Positions 51,842 to 60,241 of a stretch of 64,000 nucleotides of DNA are shown here, piece by piece. The stretch covers positions 310,001-374,000 of the forward strand of contig NZ_JARHTP010000010.1 of NCBI RefSeq assembly GCF_029223485.1. Direction: 5' to 3'. Made by a program: the position numbers and the translations under genes. The notes below the pieces were generated by a model, which saw only the letters and a program-made list of their open reading frames with translations, did not search any database and was not told the DNA's origin. How positions within the stretch are numbered: position 1 is the first letter of the stretch; each line of letters begins with the position of its first letter. The DNA is from Streptomyces coacervatus (GTDB lineage: Bacteria; Actinomycetota; Actinomycetes; Streptomycetales; Streptomycetaceae).

Positions 51842-53025
51842 GACGGCTCCTTGGGGGCGATGAGGGAGGGGAGCAGGCCGAGGAGTACCGCTGCGGCCGG
51901 CCACAGGGGGAGGGTTGGGGCGACCAGTGGGACTGCACCGGGGTGCAGGGCCGCCGGGTCGGCCTCGGCTGCGAGGGTGAGCAGCGCGGCGACCGCGGCG
52001 CCGGAGGCCGCGACCAGCCAGGCGCGGGCGTCCCAGCGGTCGGGACGGTAACGCGTGCGCAGACTGCGTCGGCCGCCCAGGCGGAGACCGGCGAGGGCCG
52101 CGGCGAGACCGGCGAGGAGGAGCGGCAGGCCGTAGGTGCCGCCTTCGGCGGTGAGCAGTCCGTACGTTCCCGCACAGACGCCGAGCAGGCCGCCGAGGGT
52201 GAGGGCAGCGGTCGTACGGCGGACGGTGGGAGGGACGTCGGCGGTACGGCCGTAGCCGCGGGCGTCCATCGCGGCGGCGAGGGCGACCGAGCGCTCCAAC
52301 GCGCCCTCCAGGACCGGGAGTCCGACCTGCAGCAAGCCGCGCACGCCGCGGTCGGGGCGGCCGCGCAGCCGGCGGGCGGCGCGCAGGCGGTGGACGTCGG
52401 CGATGAGGTTCGGGGCGAAGGTGAGGGCTACGACCGCCGCGACGCCCGTCTCGTACAGGGCACCCGGGAGGGACTTGAGGAGGCGGGACGGGTTCGCGAG
52501 GGCGTTCGCGGCGCCGACGCAGACGAGGAGCGTGGCCAGCTTCAGGCCGTCGTAGAGGGCGAAGAGGAGTGATTCGGCGGTGACTCTGCCGCCGAGGCGG
52601 ATGCCCTGCGCCCAGTGGGGGAGCGGGAGTTCGGGGAGGGTGATGATCACGTGGGTGCCGGGGATGGGGGAGCCGAGCGCTACCGCGAAGACCAGGCGGA
52701 TGAGGAGGACTGCGAGGGCGAGTTTGAGGAAGGCGGAGTAGGAGTGGGAGGAGGGGGTTTGGGGGCGGCAGGTGGCTACTACGTAGGCGGATGTCGCGAT
52801 GAGGAGGGTGAGGAGTAGGGGGTTGGTGGTGCGCGTGGCTGCGGTGCCTAGGCCCAGGGACCAGAGCCACCATGCGCCCGGGTGGAGCTGTGCGGGGCGG
52901 TGGGGGTGCCGGAGGGTGGCTTCGCTTGCCCGCGCTTGCGGGGTGCCGCCTCTCTTTGGGTCGGGAGCCGCCCCAGCGGCACGACTGCCCGCAGGCTCAG
53001 CGGGTTTGGCAGAGTGACTACGCAT
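51838..53025 (-). CDS. ECF transporter T component (EcfT/CbiQ-like)
   Basis: A 395-residue protein from ATG 53025, which overlaps the upstream stop by 8 bp, so the start is well fixed. Residues 10-34 come from a family B repeat. Then come TM helices (NPLLLTLLIATSAYVVATC, FLKLALAVLLIRLVFAVALG, LATLLVCVGAANALANPSRLLKSL) and the conserved A-R-G motif helices of EcfT: ALERSVALAAAMDARGYGR. A further C-terminal membrane domain of about 130 residues follows, longer than typical CbiQ. The ATPase gene overlaps the stop. Confidence 0.88.
   Translation of the reverse strand: MRSHSAKPAEPAGSRAAGAAPDPKRGGTPQARASEATLRHPHRPAQLHPGAWWLWSLGLGTAATRTTNPLLLTLLIATSAYVVATCRPQTPSSHSYSAFLKLALAVLLIRLVFAVALGSPIPGTHVIITLPELPLPHWAQGIRLGGRVTAESLLFALYDGLKLATLLVCVGAANALANPSRLLKSLPGALYETGVAAVVALTFAPNLIADVHRLRAARRLRGRPDRGVRGLLQVGLPVLEGALERSVALAAAMDARGYGRTADVPPTVRRTTAALTLGGLLGVCAGTYGLLTAEGGTYGLPLLLAGLAAALAGLRLGGRRSLRTRYRPDRWDARAWLVAASGAAVAALLTLAAEADPAALHPGAVPLVAPTLPLWPAAAVLLGLLPSLIAPKEPS
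52922..52998 (+). repeat. Dispersed repeat family B, copy 3, in the EcfT N-terminus
   Basis: 77 bp identical to copy 2. On the minus strand it encodes the same 25 residues (EPAGSRAAG ... GGTPQARAS) as residues 10-34 of EcfT, directly after its start codon region and before the first membrane helix. Confidence 0.95.
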
Positions 53026-53653
53026 GCCTGCGTCGCCGTGACTGCCACACCGCTGCCGTGCCCAGCAGCGCAACCGCCCCCGCCCCCACGAACAGCCCCA
53101 CGGAAGGTCCGCCCTCCTGGTGGCCCTTCTTCTCCGCAGCCGTCGGCCTCTTCCCCGCCGCAACCTGCTCCCCGCACCCCTTCTCCGGGTACCCCCCGAT
53201 CGCACACAGCAGCGCGTTCGTGTCGTATCGCAGAGGCTTCGCCACGGACGCCAGCGCTTCCGCCGTCGTGCCGTCGGACGACACCCGTGCGCAGGCCGTA
53301 CGGCGGGTCGGTGGCGTCTCGCCGGGCGGGGCGTCCGTCGCCGTACCGAAGTCGATGACCAGAGCCACCCGTTTCTTGCCCGGCTCCGCCGGCGTCCGTG
53401 CGCAGATGGCCGGGAACGACACCGTCCCGCGCGGCTTCGCCGAGTCGGCCGAGTCCTCGCTCACCGAGAAGCGGAAGCCCTGGACGTCGCCGTCGGAGGG
53501 GCGGGCGGTCGAGGGGCCCTGGGTGGCGTAGGTCCAGCGGCCGTTGTCGTAGCCCCAGAAGGACCAGTAGCGGTAGCCGACGGCTTGCGCCTGCCCGCTG
53601 CCGGCCAAGGTGAGGAACAGCACCGTCAGCAGGAGGATGCCCCTGCGGATCAC
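53018..53653 (-). CDS. SCO2322-family surface protein
   Basis: A 211-residue exported protein from GTG 53653, overlapping the upstream stop (GTGA). A signal peptide (MIRRGILLLTVLFLTLAGSG ... AQAVGYRYW) is followed by a beta-rich mature domain (YRYWSFWGYDNGRWTYATQG, GTVSFPAICARTPAEPGKKR). A Lys/Glu-rich linker and a C-terminal TM helix with arginine stop (SVGLFVGAGAVALLGTAAVW, then RRRRHA) anchor it. The family occurs with ECF genes in streptomycetes. Its role in the cobalamin operon is unknown; it may pass substrate to the S component. Confidence 0.85.
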   Translation of the reverse strand: MIRRGILLLTVLFLTLAGSGQAQAVGYRYWSFWGYDNGRWTYATQGPSTARPSDGDVQGFRFSVSEDSADSAKPRGTVSFPAICARTPAEPGKKRVALVIDFGTATDAPPGETPPTRRTACARVSSDGTTAEALASVAKPLRYDTNALLCAIGGYPEKGCGEQVAAGKRPTAAEKKGHQEGGPSVGLFVGAGAVALLGTAAVWQSRRRRHA

Positions 53654-54867
53654 GGCTGCTCCTTCTTCTTACGGCCGCTGATCAGGAACCCGACCCCGAT
53701 GCCCCCGACGAGCCCCACGCCGACGATCCACCACACGCTGACGCCGGAGGAATCGTCCTTCGTGTCTGCCTTGTCTGCCTTTTTCGAGTCGCTGGGGGTG
53801 GGGGAAGCGGGCTTGGGGCCGGTCGCGTCGAGGAGCTTCACCAGGTCCTGGCCGCCGAAGTCATGGACGTCGAACGTCTCCGCGTTCGCCGCGAGGATCA
53901 GCTGTGCGTATGCGGCCGGTCCGCCCTGCTGTGCCCATGCCTTGGAGTTGGCCTCCAGCCAGCGCATGGCGTCGGCCGCCTTGTCGCCGTGGCCCGCGGT
54001 CGCGAGGGCGAGGACCGCGTCGGCTGTGTTGCCGTAGTCGGGCTGGGGCTTGGCGCCGGGGAGAGTCGACGTGAGGTGTTTGTCCTTGGCCAGGGCTTTG
54101 ACGAGGTACGCGGCGCCGTTGTGCGCCGCCTGGTCGGGGGTGGTGGCGTCCTTGCACGTCAGGGTGGTGTCGGTCGGCTTCACGGCGTTCCCGGCCAGGC
54201 CCTTGCCGAGCGCGCCCACCACTGCCGCAGCCGTCGCGTCCGCGTTGGCGGCCAACTTGCCCTTCTTGTCCGGCTGGTAGGCGAAGGCGCCCGCGCCGTC
54301 CCCGTCACAGGGCAGCGCCAGCTTGAGCAGGGCGTCGTACGGAGACCGGCCGCCCTTGGTGACCTCGCCCGGCTTCTCGCCCACGGCGGTCAGCGCGCCG
54401 ATGACGACGGATGTGGAGTTGGCGTCGCTCGCCCCGCCCGGGGCGTAGCCCCAGCCGCCGTCCTTGTTCTGCACGGACTTCAGCCAGGTGACCGCCTTGC
54501 CGGTGGCGGTGTCGTGTCCGCCGAGCGCGGCGAGGGCCTGCACGGCGGCGGCCGTGCTGTTCGTGTCGACCGTGACCTTGGCGTCGCAAGCCCTCGCGGC
54601 TTCGGCGCGGAACGCGGCGAACGATCCGTTCGCGCACTGCTGGCCCGCCAGCCAGTCCACCGCCTTCGCCGCGGGCTTCACACCCACGGTGTCCTGGGCG
54701 AGCAGCGCCAGCGACTGGCGCCAGACGCCGTCCCACTTCGGGTCGGACGTGCCGTACAGCCCGTCGGGTATCGACGGGGACGGGGGCGCGGCGACGGCGG
54801 GGACGGCGACACCCAGTACGGTGGTGACGGCGGCCAGGGCCGCGGCGCTGCGGCGGACGACGTTCAT
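53650..54867 (-). CDS. Secreted toroid (prenyltransferase/squalene-cyclase-repeat) protein with C-terminal anchor
   Basis: A 405-residue protein from ATG 54867 (GGAGAGGG upstream). The signal peptide is RRSAAALAAVTTVLGVAVPA then VAAP. The mature domain has alpha-toroid repeats (WLAGQQCANGSFAAFRAE, TVDTNSTAAAVQALAALGG, WLKSVQNKDGGWGYAPGGASDANSTSVVIGAL, NTADAVLALATAGHG), the fold also used by eukaryotic intrinsic factor and transcobalamin. The end is a TM helix and RKKKEQP. First gene of an operon behind a cobalamin riboswitch. A surface cobalamin-capture role is a reasonable inference, not shown. Confidence 0.82.
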   Translation of the reverse strand: MNVVRRSAAALAAVTTVLGVAVPAVAAPPSPSIPDGLYGTSDPKWDGVWRQSLALLAQDTVGVKPAAKAVDWLAGQQCANGSFAAFRAEAARACDAKVTVDTNSTAAAVQALAALGGHDTATGKAVTWLKSVQNKDGGWGYAPGGASDANSTSVVIGALTAVGEKPGEVTKGGRSPYDALLKLALPCDGDGAGAFAYQPDKKGKLAANADATAAAVVGALGKGLAGNAVKPTDTTLTCKDATTPDQAAHNGAAYLVKALAKDKHLTSTLPGAKPQPDYGNTADAVLALATAGHGDKAADAMRWLEANSKAWAQQGGPAAYAQLILAANAETFDVHDFGGQDLVKLLDATGPKPASPTPSDSKKADKADTKDDSSGVSVWWIVGVGLVGGIGVGFLISGRKKKEQP

Positions 54868-54961
54868 GACGGTTGGGACCCTCTCCCTGGGGGAGCGGGC
54901 AGCACGGGACACCCCGGGCGGCTCGGCTCCGTATGCCTCGACGGTGCCGTGCACCGGCGGG

Positions 54962-55090
54962 CTGCCGGCACACGTGAGCCGGTCACAACCGTGCGGGGCA
55001 GTCCGGCTGACCGCCGTTTGTGGGCGGCTCACGGTTGCGGGTCAGCGCCGGAATTGCACCGGCTTCCCCCCGTACGGTGTGATGACGACC
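54962..55090 (-). ncRNA. Cobalamin (B12) riboswitch
   Basis: On the minus strand the aptamer core reads GGGAAGCCGGTGCAATTCCG then GCGCTGACCCGCAACCGTGA, which are the characteristic elements, followed by a GC stem (GCCGCCCACAAACGGCGG) and the B12-box-like GTCAGCCGGACTGCC. It is about 95 nt upstream of the toroid gene, and the operon it controls fits B12 or cobalt uptake. The upstream end lies near 55090, between this operon and the SpoIIE-type gene stop. Confidence 0.88.
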
Positions 55091-55151
55091 CCGCCATGCT
55101 ACCGGCCCGTAGGAATGGGCTGGGAGCCGCCTGTGAGGCGTGCGCGCGGCT

Positions 55152-56153
55152 TCACGTCACCATCGGCACCCGTACCGCTGCCTCCGTCGGCTGGCACAGG
55201 ACCAGGGCCAGGTCGTCGACGGGGTGGCTGCCGGCGTGGGCGTGGGCGCTGGAGCACAGGTGGGCGAGTACCTCCTCGGGGAGCGGTTCGCTCAGGGCGC
55301 GGGCTGCCACCGGGAGGAGGGGCAGGGGTGTGCCGTCCGGCGCGCGGGTCTCGGTGAGGCCGTCGGTGTAGAGGAGGAGCCGGTCGCCCGGCTGGAGCAA
55401 GGCGCGCTGCAGGCGTGGCTCGGGGTGCAGTCCGAGCGGGGTGGTCGGGGCGAGGGGTTCGAGGAGCTCCACGCGCCGCCCGGACCGCAGCGGCGCCGGA
55501 TGGCCGCAGTTGACCAGGCGGACCTCGCCGGGCACGAACTCGGCGAGTACGGCGGTCACGAAGTCCTCCGGGCCCAGCTCCGGGGTGAGCCGTCCGTCCA
55601 GGGCGGTGGCGAGCTTGGGCAGATCGGGGGTCGTGTAGGCCAGTTCGCGGAACGCGGTGAGCGTCTCCGCGGTCAGCCGCAGTGCGGTCAGGTCGTGGCC
55701 GCGGACGTCGCCGACCAGCACCCGCAGTCCGTACGGCGTCACCGCGACGTCGTACAGGTCGCCGCCGATCGACGACTCGGGGGCGGCAGAGTGGTATCGC
55801 GTGCAGACGTGCGTACCTGCGAGATTGCGGGAGATCGGCCGCAGGATCACCCGTTGCGTGATCCGGGCCACCTCGCGGGCCGCGCCGAGAGCCGCCTCAA
55901 GGGTCGTGCGCCGGTGTGCCGCGTAGACGGAGATCGCACTGCCCAGCAGCAGGCCGCCGAGGCGTACTAGAAAGTCCCCGTGCGACAGCACGCCATGGCC
56001 GATGCCCGTAGTCATCGCGAGCGCGGCGGTCGCGCAGGAAACGGCGGCGGTGGCCCGGGCGTTCAGCCACACACACGCCACCAGAGGCACGATCAGCAGC
56101 AACAGGACCAGGGGAAACAGCTGCACGGTCGTCCCGGTGTCCATGGCGCCCAT
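55152..56153 (-). CDS. SpoIIE-type PP2C phosphatase with N-terminal membrane region
   Basis: A 333-residue protein. Residues 1-80 have three hydrophobic helices (LFPLVLLLLIVPLVACVWL, ATAALAMTTGIGHG, LVRLGGLLLGSAISVYA). Residues 110-320 are a PP2C/RsbU/SpoIIE domain with ESSIGGDLYDV (metal-binding E..G-D), LVGDVRGHDLTAL, GQRLLLYTDGLTE and DDLALVLC. Such enzymes dephosphorylate anti-anti-sigma proteins. The start is ATG 56153 (AAGGGG upstream); an alternative ATG at 56144 is in frame. Partner proteins are not adjacent. Confidence 0.9.
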   Translation of the reverse strand: MGAMDTGTTVQLFPLVLLLLIVPLVACVWLNARATAAVSCATAALAMTTGIGHGVLSHGDFLVRLGGLLLGSAISVYAAHRRTTLEAALGAAREVARITQRVILRPISRNLAGTHVCTRYHSAAPESSIGGDLYDVAVTPYGLRVLVGDVRGHDLTALRLTAETLTAFRELAYTTPDLPKLATALDGRLTPELGPEDFVTAVLAEFVPGEVRLVNCGHPAPLRSGRRVELLEPLAPTTPLGLHPEPRLQRALLQPGDRLLLYTDGLTETRAPDGTPLPLLPVAARALSEPLPEEVLAHLCSSAHAHAGSHPVDDLALVLCQPTEAAVRVPMVT

Positions 56154-56335
56154 GGGCAGCCCCTTGTTCCCTCGCCCCGCACAGTGAGGTCCGAATATCC
56201 CCCATCAATCCTTCACGGAGAGTGAGTTGTCAGACATCGACTGAATGCGTTCGTGACTGACATCTGTTGGCTTCATTGCTTCCGTGTGGAGGTGATCGCT
56301 CCTTCCGGGCACGGGATCGCGGCAGACTTTCCCGC

Positions 56336-58468
56336 GTGCCTGGGAAGACGGTCGGGGGCGGCCTCGGCAACCTGCCTCCGGAGAACCGCAGCTTCATCGG
56401 CCGGGAGATCGAACTCGCCCGGCTGGTACGGGAGTTGGGCGATCCGGCGGGAAGCCGGACACTGACCCTCGTGGGGGTCGGCGGGGTCGGCAAGACCCGC
56501 CTCGCCCTGCATGCCGCCGCCCGGGCCCGGGCGGCGTACCCGGACGGCGTCTGGCTGGTGGAGCTCTCCGCACTGCACACCGCCGGCCTGGTGCCCCTCG
56601 CCGTCATGGAGGCGCTCCGGCTCGCCGACCAGACGACGGACTCGGCGACCGCGGCGGTCGCCGCCTGGGCCCGGGACAAGCGGCTGCTGCTGATCCTCGA
56701 CTCCTGCGAATTCCTGCCAGACGACTGCGCGGCCCTCGCCGCGGACCTGACGGCCGCCGCGCCCGGGCTGCGGGTCCTCACCACCAGCCGGGCCCGGCCG
56801 GCGCTGCCCGGGGAGCGGCTCCTGACGGTGGATCCGCTGCCGGTGAGCGACCCGGAGGACGAGAAACAGGCCGACGCCGACACCCTGTTCGCCGAGCGGG
56901 CCAGGTCCGTCGTGCCCGGCTTCGAGCTGGGCCCGGCCACCCGGCGGCAGGTCGCCGCCGTCTGCCGGGGCCTCGACGGCATACCGCTCGCCATCGAACT
57001 CGCCGCCGCCCGTCTGTCCGAGCTCACCCTCGACGAACTGCACACCCGACTGGGCGCACGAGCGTCCGGCACCGACCGGAACCCGGCCCCCGGCAGCCGC
57101 ACCGCCCGCCTCGACCTGCTGACCTCCGACACGGACGAGGGCCAGCCGCGCCACCGTGCCCTGCGCACCACCATCGGCTGGAGCCACGAGCTGTGCGCCC
57201 CGCTGGAACGCCTGCTCTGGGCCAGGCTGTCGGTCTTCGCGGGCGGCTTCCGCCGGGACGCCGCCACCTGGGTCTGCTCGGGCGGCCCGCTGCCCGCCGA
57301 CCGGGTGGCCGGGCTGCTCGACCGGCTTGCGGCCCGGTCGATCGTGCGGCACGACGGCACCGCGCGGGCCCGCTACCGGATGCTCGACACCGTCCGCGAG
57401 TACGGCGCCGACTGGCTGCGCGAACTGGGGGAGGAGCAGGCGGTACGGGACCGGCACCGCGACCACTACCGCCGGCAGGCCCGGCAGGCATGGGCCGAGT
57501 GGAACACCGGGCGGCAGGCCGGCTGGTCCGCGTGGGTCCTCACCGAGCACGCCAACCTGCGCGCCGCCATGGACTACGCCCTCGACGGCCCGGACCGCGG
57601 CCCTGCCCTGGAGATGGCGGGCGACATCGGCTTCCTGTGGCGGCACTGCGACCATCTGCGGGACGCACAGCACTGCCTCGACCGGCTGCTCGCCGAGGAG
57701 CAGCCGCCCGGCGAGGCCCGCACCCGCGCGCTGTGGGTGCGGGGCGCGGTGGCGATCATGCAGGGAGACCTGCGGACGGCGGCCGACCACGCGGTCCTGT
57801 GCGCCGACTCGGCACGGGAGGACGAGGACCCCGTGGCGCAGGCCGCCGCGGAGTACCTCCGGGGCACGCAGCTTCTGCTCAGCGGACACCTCGCCGAGGC
57901 GGTCGACGTGCTCGCCGCCCCACCCCGGCTCCCCGTCCGGGACGACGGCTTCGGGGCCGTCCAGTTCCAGACGACGCTCACGCTGGCCATGGCACACCAG
58001 TTGCGGGGCGAGAACGACACCGCGCGCGCCCTCGCCGTCGAGGTGCGCACGGACTGCGCCGAGCGCGACGAGCACTGGTCGGGCTCGGTGGCCGAGTACC
58101 TCATCGCCCAGGACGACCTGGCCCGGGGCGATGCGCGCGCGGCCGCCCGGAACGCCCGTACGGCGATCGCCAAACAGGCACCGATGCGCAACATCGTCGC
58201 AGCCGCCGCGACCCTCGACCTGCTGGCCGCCGCACTCGCCGCGGCCGGAGAGCCCCGCCGCGCGGCCCGCCTCCTCGGGATCGGCAGCCGCATCTGGGAG
58301 CTGACCGGCGGCGACCGCCTCAACTCCCCCGACCTCATCGCCGCCCGCCGGACGAACGAACTCCACATCCGCAACGGGATCGGCGACGAGGTATACGCGC
58401 GGGCGTACGCCGAGGGGCGCGCGATGTCGTACGAGGAGGGCCTGGCGTACGCGGCGAGTGACGGTTGA
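56336..58468 (+). CDS. NB-ARC ATPase with TPR-like C-terminus (LuxR/AfsR-type without HTH)
   Basis: A 710-residue protein from GTG 56336. NLPPENRSFIGREIELARLV is followed by Walker A LVGVGGVGKTRLALH, an NB-ARC Walker B RLLLILDSCEF and LTTSRARP. A winged-helix-like segment (LRTTIGWSHELCAPLERLLWARLSVFAGGF) precedes about 300 residues of helical repeats (ALEMAGDIGFLWRHCDHLRDAQHCL ...). The related LuxR or AfsR/SARP regulators add a DNA-binding domain, which is absent here. It could signal through a partner. No clear SD, so the start is uncertain. Confidence 0.85.
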   Translation: MPGKTVGGGLGNLPPENRSFIGREIELARLVRELGDPAGSRTLTLVGVGGVGKTRLALHAAARARAAYPDGVWLVELSALHTAGLVPLAVMEALRLADQTTDSATAAVAAWARDKRLLLILDSCEFLPDDCAALAADLTAAAPGLRVLTTSRARPALPGERLLTVDPLPVSDPEDEKQADADTLFAERARSVVPGFELGPATRRQVAAVCRGLDGIPLAIELAAARLSELTLDELHTRLGARASGTDRNPAPGSRTARLDLLTSDTDEGQPRHRALRTTIGWSHELCAPLERLLWARLSVFAGGFRRDAATWVCSGGPLPADRVAGLLDRLAARSIVRHDGTARARYRMLDTVREYGADWLRELGEEQAVRDRHRDHYRRQARQAWAEWNTGRQAGWSAWVLTEHANLRAAMDYALDGPDRGPALEMAGDIGFLWRHCDHLRDAQHCLDRLLAEEQPPGEARTRALWVRGAVAIMQGDLRTAADHAVLCADSAREDEDPVAQAAAEYLRGTQLLLSGHLAEAVDVLAAPPRLPVRDDGFGAVQFQTTLTLAMAHQLRGENDTARALAVEVRTDCAERDEHWSGSVAEYLIAQDDLARGDARAAARNARTAIAKQAPMRNIVAAAATLDLLAAALAAAGEPRRAARLLGIGSRIWELTGGDRLNSPDLIAARRTNELHIRNGIGDEVYARAYAEGRAMSYEEGLAYAASDG

Positions 58469-58470
58469 TC

Positions 58471-58533
58471 GCGAACCAGGCCCGCCGTATCGCGATCCAG
58501 GCCTGCCGTATCGCGATCCAGGCCTGCCGTATC
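58471..58533 (+). repeat. Three-unit 21-bp tandem repeat after the NB-ARC gene
   Basis: GCGAACCAGGCCCGCCGTATC (58471), then two identical GCGATCCAGGCCTGCCGTATC units (58492, 58513) start 3 bp after the stop codon and end 10 bp before the RidA-like stop. The genes are convergent. Confidence 0.9.
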
Positions 58534-58543
58534 GCAATGCCCG

Positions 58544-58855
58544 TCATGTCACGACGGCCATCGCGTCCACCTCGACCAGCACCCCTTCCCTGACCAACTG
58601 CGCCACCACCGTCGTACGAGCGGGCAGCGGTGCGCAGTCCGCGAAGAACTCCCGGTAGACGCGGTTGAATTCGGCGAAGTGGCCGCGGTCGGCCAGATAG
58701 CAGGTGCAGCGCGTGATCGACCGCCGGTCGCCGCCCGCCGGATCCAGCGGCCCCTGCCCGCAGGTGAACAACAACGGCCCGCTGCGCACGCCCTGGGAGA
58801 GCGGCGGCGCGCTGCCGTCGGGGCAGGGGATGAAGGGCGCGCGGTCGGTACGCAT
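58544..58855 (-). CDS. Internally deleted RidA/YjgF-family protein
   Basis: A 103-residue protein beginning MRTDRAPFIPCPDGSAPPLSQG. The start, GPLLFTCGQGPLDPAGGDR, and the end, CYLADRGHFAEFNRVYREFFADCAPLPARTTVVAQLVREGVLVEVDAMA, are normal RidA, but the middle helix and strand (about 30 residues, between PAGGDR and TRCTCYL) are missing, with the frame preserved. RidA normally hydrolyses enamine/imine intermediates; the lost part carries structural and active-site residues. This gene may be non-functional or altered. Its minus-strand end is close to the NB-ARC repeat. Confidence 0.75.
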   Translation of the reverse strand: MRTDRAPFIPCPDGSAPPLSQGVRSGPLLFTCGQGPLDPAGGDRRSITRCTCYLADRGHFAEFNRVYREFFADCAPLPARTTVVAQLVREGVLVEVDAMAVVT

Positions 58856-58909
58856 GGCTTCGAGGCGCCGCGGCCGACGCGCGGGGTAAGTCCGCTGCGG
58901 TACGACAGC

Positions 58910-58957
58910 GCCCTGAAGGGGCGAGGGGAACTGCGCGACCAGCCACGATGGCGCTGC
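58910..58957 (+). repeat. Dispersed repeat family A, copy at 58.9 kb
   Basis: Contains CCCTGAAGGGGCGAGGGGAA then CTGCGCGACCAGCCACG, the family A core, in the 176-bp spacer between the RidA-like start and the MBL gene stop. Confidence 0.8.
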
Positions 58958-59031
58958 AGACGGCCGACGGCACATCGCGGCCCCGTGGCGGAGCCGCAAA
59001 TCGGCACAGCCAGTGGAGCGCTTAGCGCATG

Positions 59032-60072
59032 TCAAACGGCCACGTACGTCACCGGATCGCCCCCCGCCACCGCCTCCGCCCGCCCCAGCTTCACCAGCCG
59101 CCGCAGATGCGCCTCGGCCTCCGAGACCGCGATGTTCCTTGATCCGTAAGGGATTTGGGCCCAGGGGCGGTTCCACTCCATGCGCTCGGCGACCTGCCAC
59201 GGCGTGAGCGGCTCGACCAGCAGCGACTGGAGCCCGGTGAGCCGCTGCTCGTGGTGGTCGAGCAACTCGCGTACGCGGGTGGATGCGTCGGCGAACACGT
59301 ACTGGTGGGCGGGGAGCACCTCGGCCGGGGCGAGACGGCCCACCCGCTCCAGGGAGTCGAGGTAGTCACCGAGGGGGTCCGTGACCGTGGCGTCGTCGGG
59401 ATCCTCGTAGAGACCGATGTGCGGGGTGATCTCGGGGAGCAGGTGATCGCCGGAGAACAGCCGCCCGTGGCCGGGGAGTTGGGCCGGGTGCTCCTCCTCC
59501 AGGTGGAGGCAGACGTGGCCGGGGGTGTGCCCCGGCGTCCAGATCGCCCGCAGTCGCCGCCCCGGGAGGTCGAGGAGCTCGCCGGGGACGATCTCCCGGT
59601 CGGGCAGGGCGGGGGAGAAGCCCGGCAGGGTGGTGCGGGGGGCGGCGTCCCGGAGCGGCGCCACATGCTCCTCGGGCGCGCCGGCGGCGACGAGCTTGGC
59701 GGTCATGTACGAGAACCAGCGCCCGGGCCGGGTCTCCCGGGTGCGCCGCACGATCGCGGTGTCCGCGGCATGCATGGCGATCCAGGCCCCGGACGCCTCG
59801 CGCACCTTGCCGGACAGGCCGTGGTGGTCGGGGTGGTGATGGGTGATCACCACACCATGGATCTCCCCGATCGAGGTGCCGCAGGCCGGCAGGCTCTCGG
59901 CGAGCGTGTCCCAGGAGCCGGGATCGTCCCACCCGGTGTCGACCAGCACCGGCCCACGGTCGGTGTCGACGACGTACACGAGCGTGTATCCGAGGGGATT
60001 GTCCGGAATGGGGACTCGGACGGACCGTACGCCGCCGCCGTGGTCGCTGACCTGTGTCCTGGACTCCGTCAT
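59032..60072 (-). CDS. MBL-fold hydrolase (with C-terminal winged helix)
   Basis: A 346-residue metallo-beta-lactamase fold hydrolase. Start ATG 60072 after GGGGAG. The metal motif is VVITHHHPDHHGLSGKV (H-x-H-x-D-H), with DTGWDDPGSWDTLA and HTPGHVCLHLEEEHP (GH), then LFSGDHLLPEIT and ALPAHQYVF. The last 80 residues look like the BLACT_WH winged helix (EPLTPWQVAERMEWNRPW, EAEAHLRRLVKLGRAE). Substrate unknown, possibly an acyl-CoA or steroid ring-cleavage thioester or ester, because a KstR-like box lies in the divergent gap to the aldehyde dehydrogenase. Confidence 0.88.
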   Translation of the reverse strand: MTESRTQVSDHGGGVRSVRVPIPDNPLGYTLVYVVDTDRGPVLVDTGWDDPGSWDTLAESLPACGTSIGEIHGVVITHHHPDHHGLSGKVREASGAWIAMHAADTAIVRRTRETRPGRWFSYMTAKLVAAGAPEEHVAPLRDAAPRTTLPGFSPALPDREIVPGELLDLPGRRLRAIWTPGHTPGHVCLHLEEEHPAQLPGHGRLFSGDHLLPEITPHIGLYEDPDDATVTDPLGDYLDSLERVGRLAPAEVLPAHQYVFADASTRVRELLDHHEQRLTGLQSLLVEPLTPWQVAERMEWNRPWAQIPYGSRNIAVSEAEAHLRRLVKLGRAEAVAGGDPVTYVAV

Positions 60073-60107
60073 GGACTCCCCTGTCGCCGCGTTCCGGCCA
60101 CTATAAC

Positions 60108-60121
60108 TAGAACGGGTTTCG
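60108..60121. promoter_or_regulatory. KstR-like box between MBL and aldehyde dehydrogenase genes
   Basis: TAGAACGGGTTTCG fits the KstR consensus TNNAACNNGTTNNA at all fixed positions but the last (G for A). It lies 36 bp from the MBL start and 121 bp from the aldehyde dehydrogenase start, inside their shared promoter. Confidence 0.65.
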
Positions 60122-60177
60122 ATGGGAGCCCAAGTCACCCTTCCGGGCTGCTGTGAGGTCTGTGGACTCCTCCCAGT

Positions 60178-60195
60178 GGAACTGGTATCAGTTCC
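60178..60195. promoter_or_regulatory. GGAACTG/CAGTTCC dyad upstream of the aldehyde dehydrogenase
   Basis: Perfect 7-bp arms (60178-60184 and 60189-60195) with spacer GTAT, 47 bp before the ATG at 60242. A second regulator site in the divergent region; owner unknown. Confidence 0.5.
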
Positions 60196-60241
60196 GTATC
60201 TGATGAACCGTCAGAGTCAGCTCCCGGGAAGGCAGTCGGCC

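Noticed and set aside
50109..52175. Long upstream part of the frame containing the ECF S component
   Set aside because: It overlaps the ATPase and EcfT genes in another frame, with Pro/Arg-rich shadow composition; the S component starts at ATG 50108.
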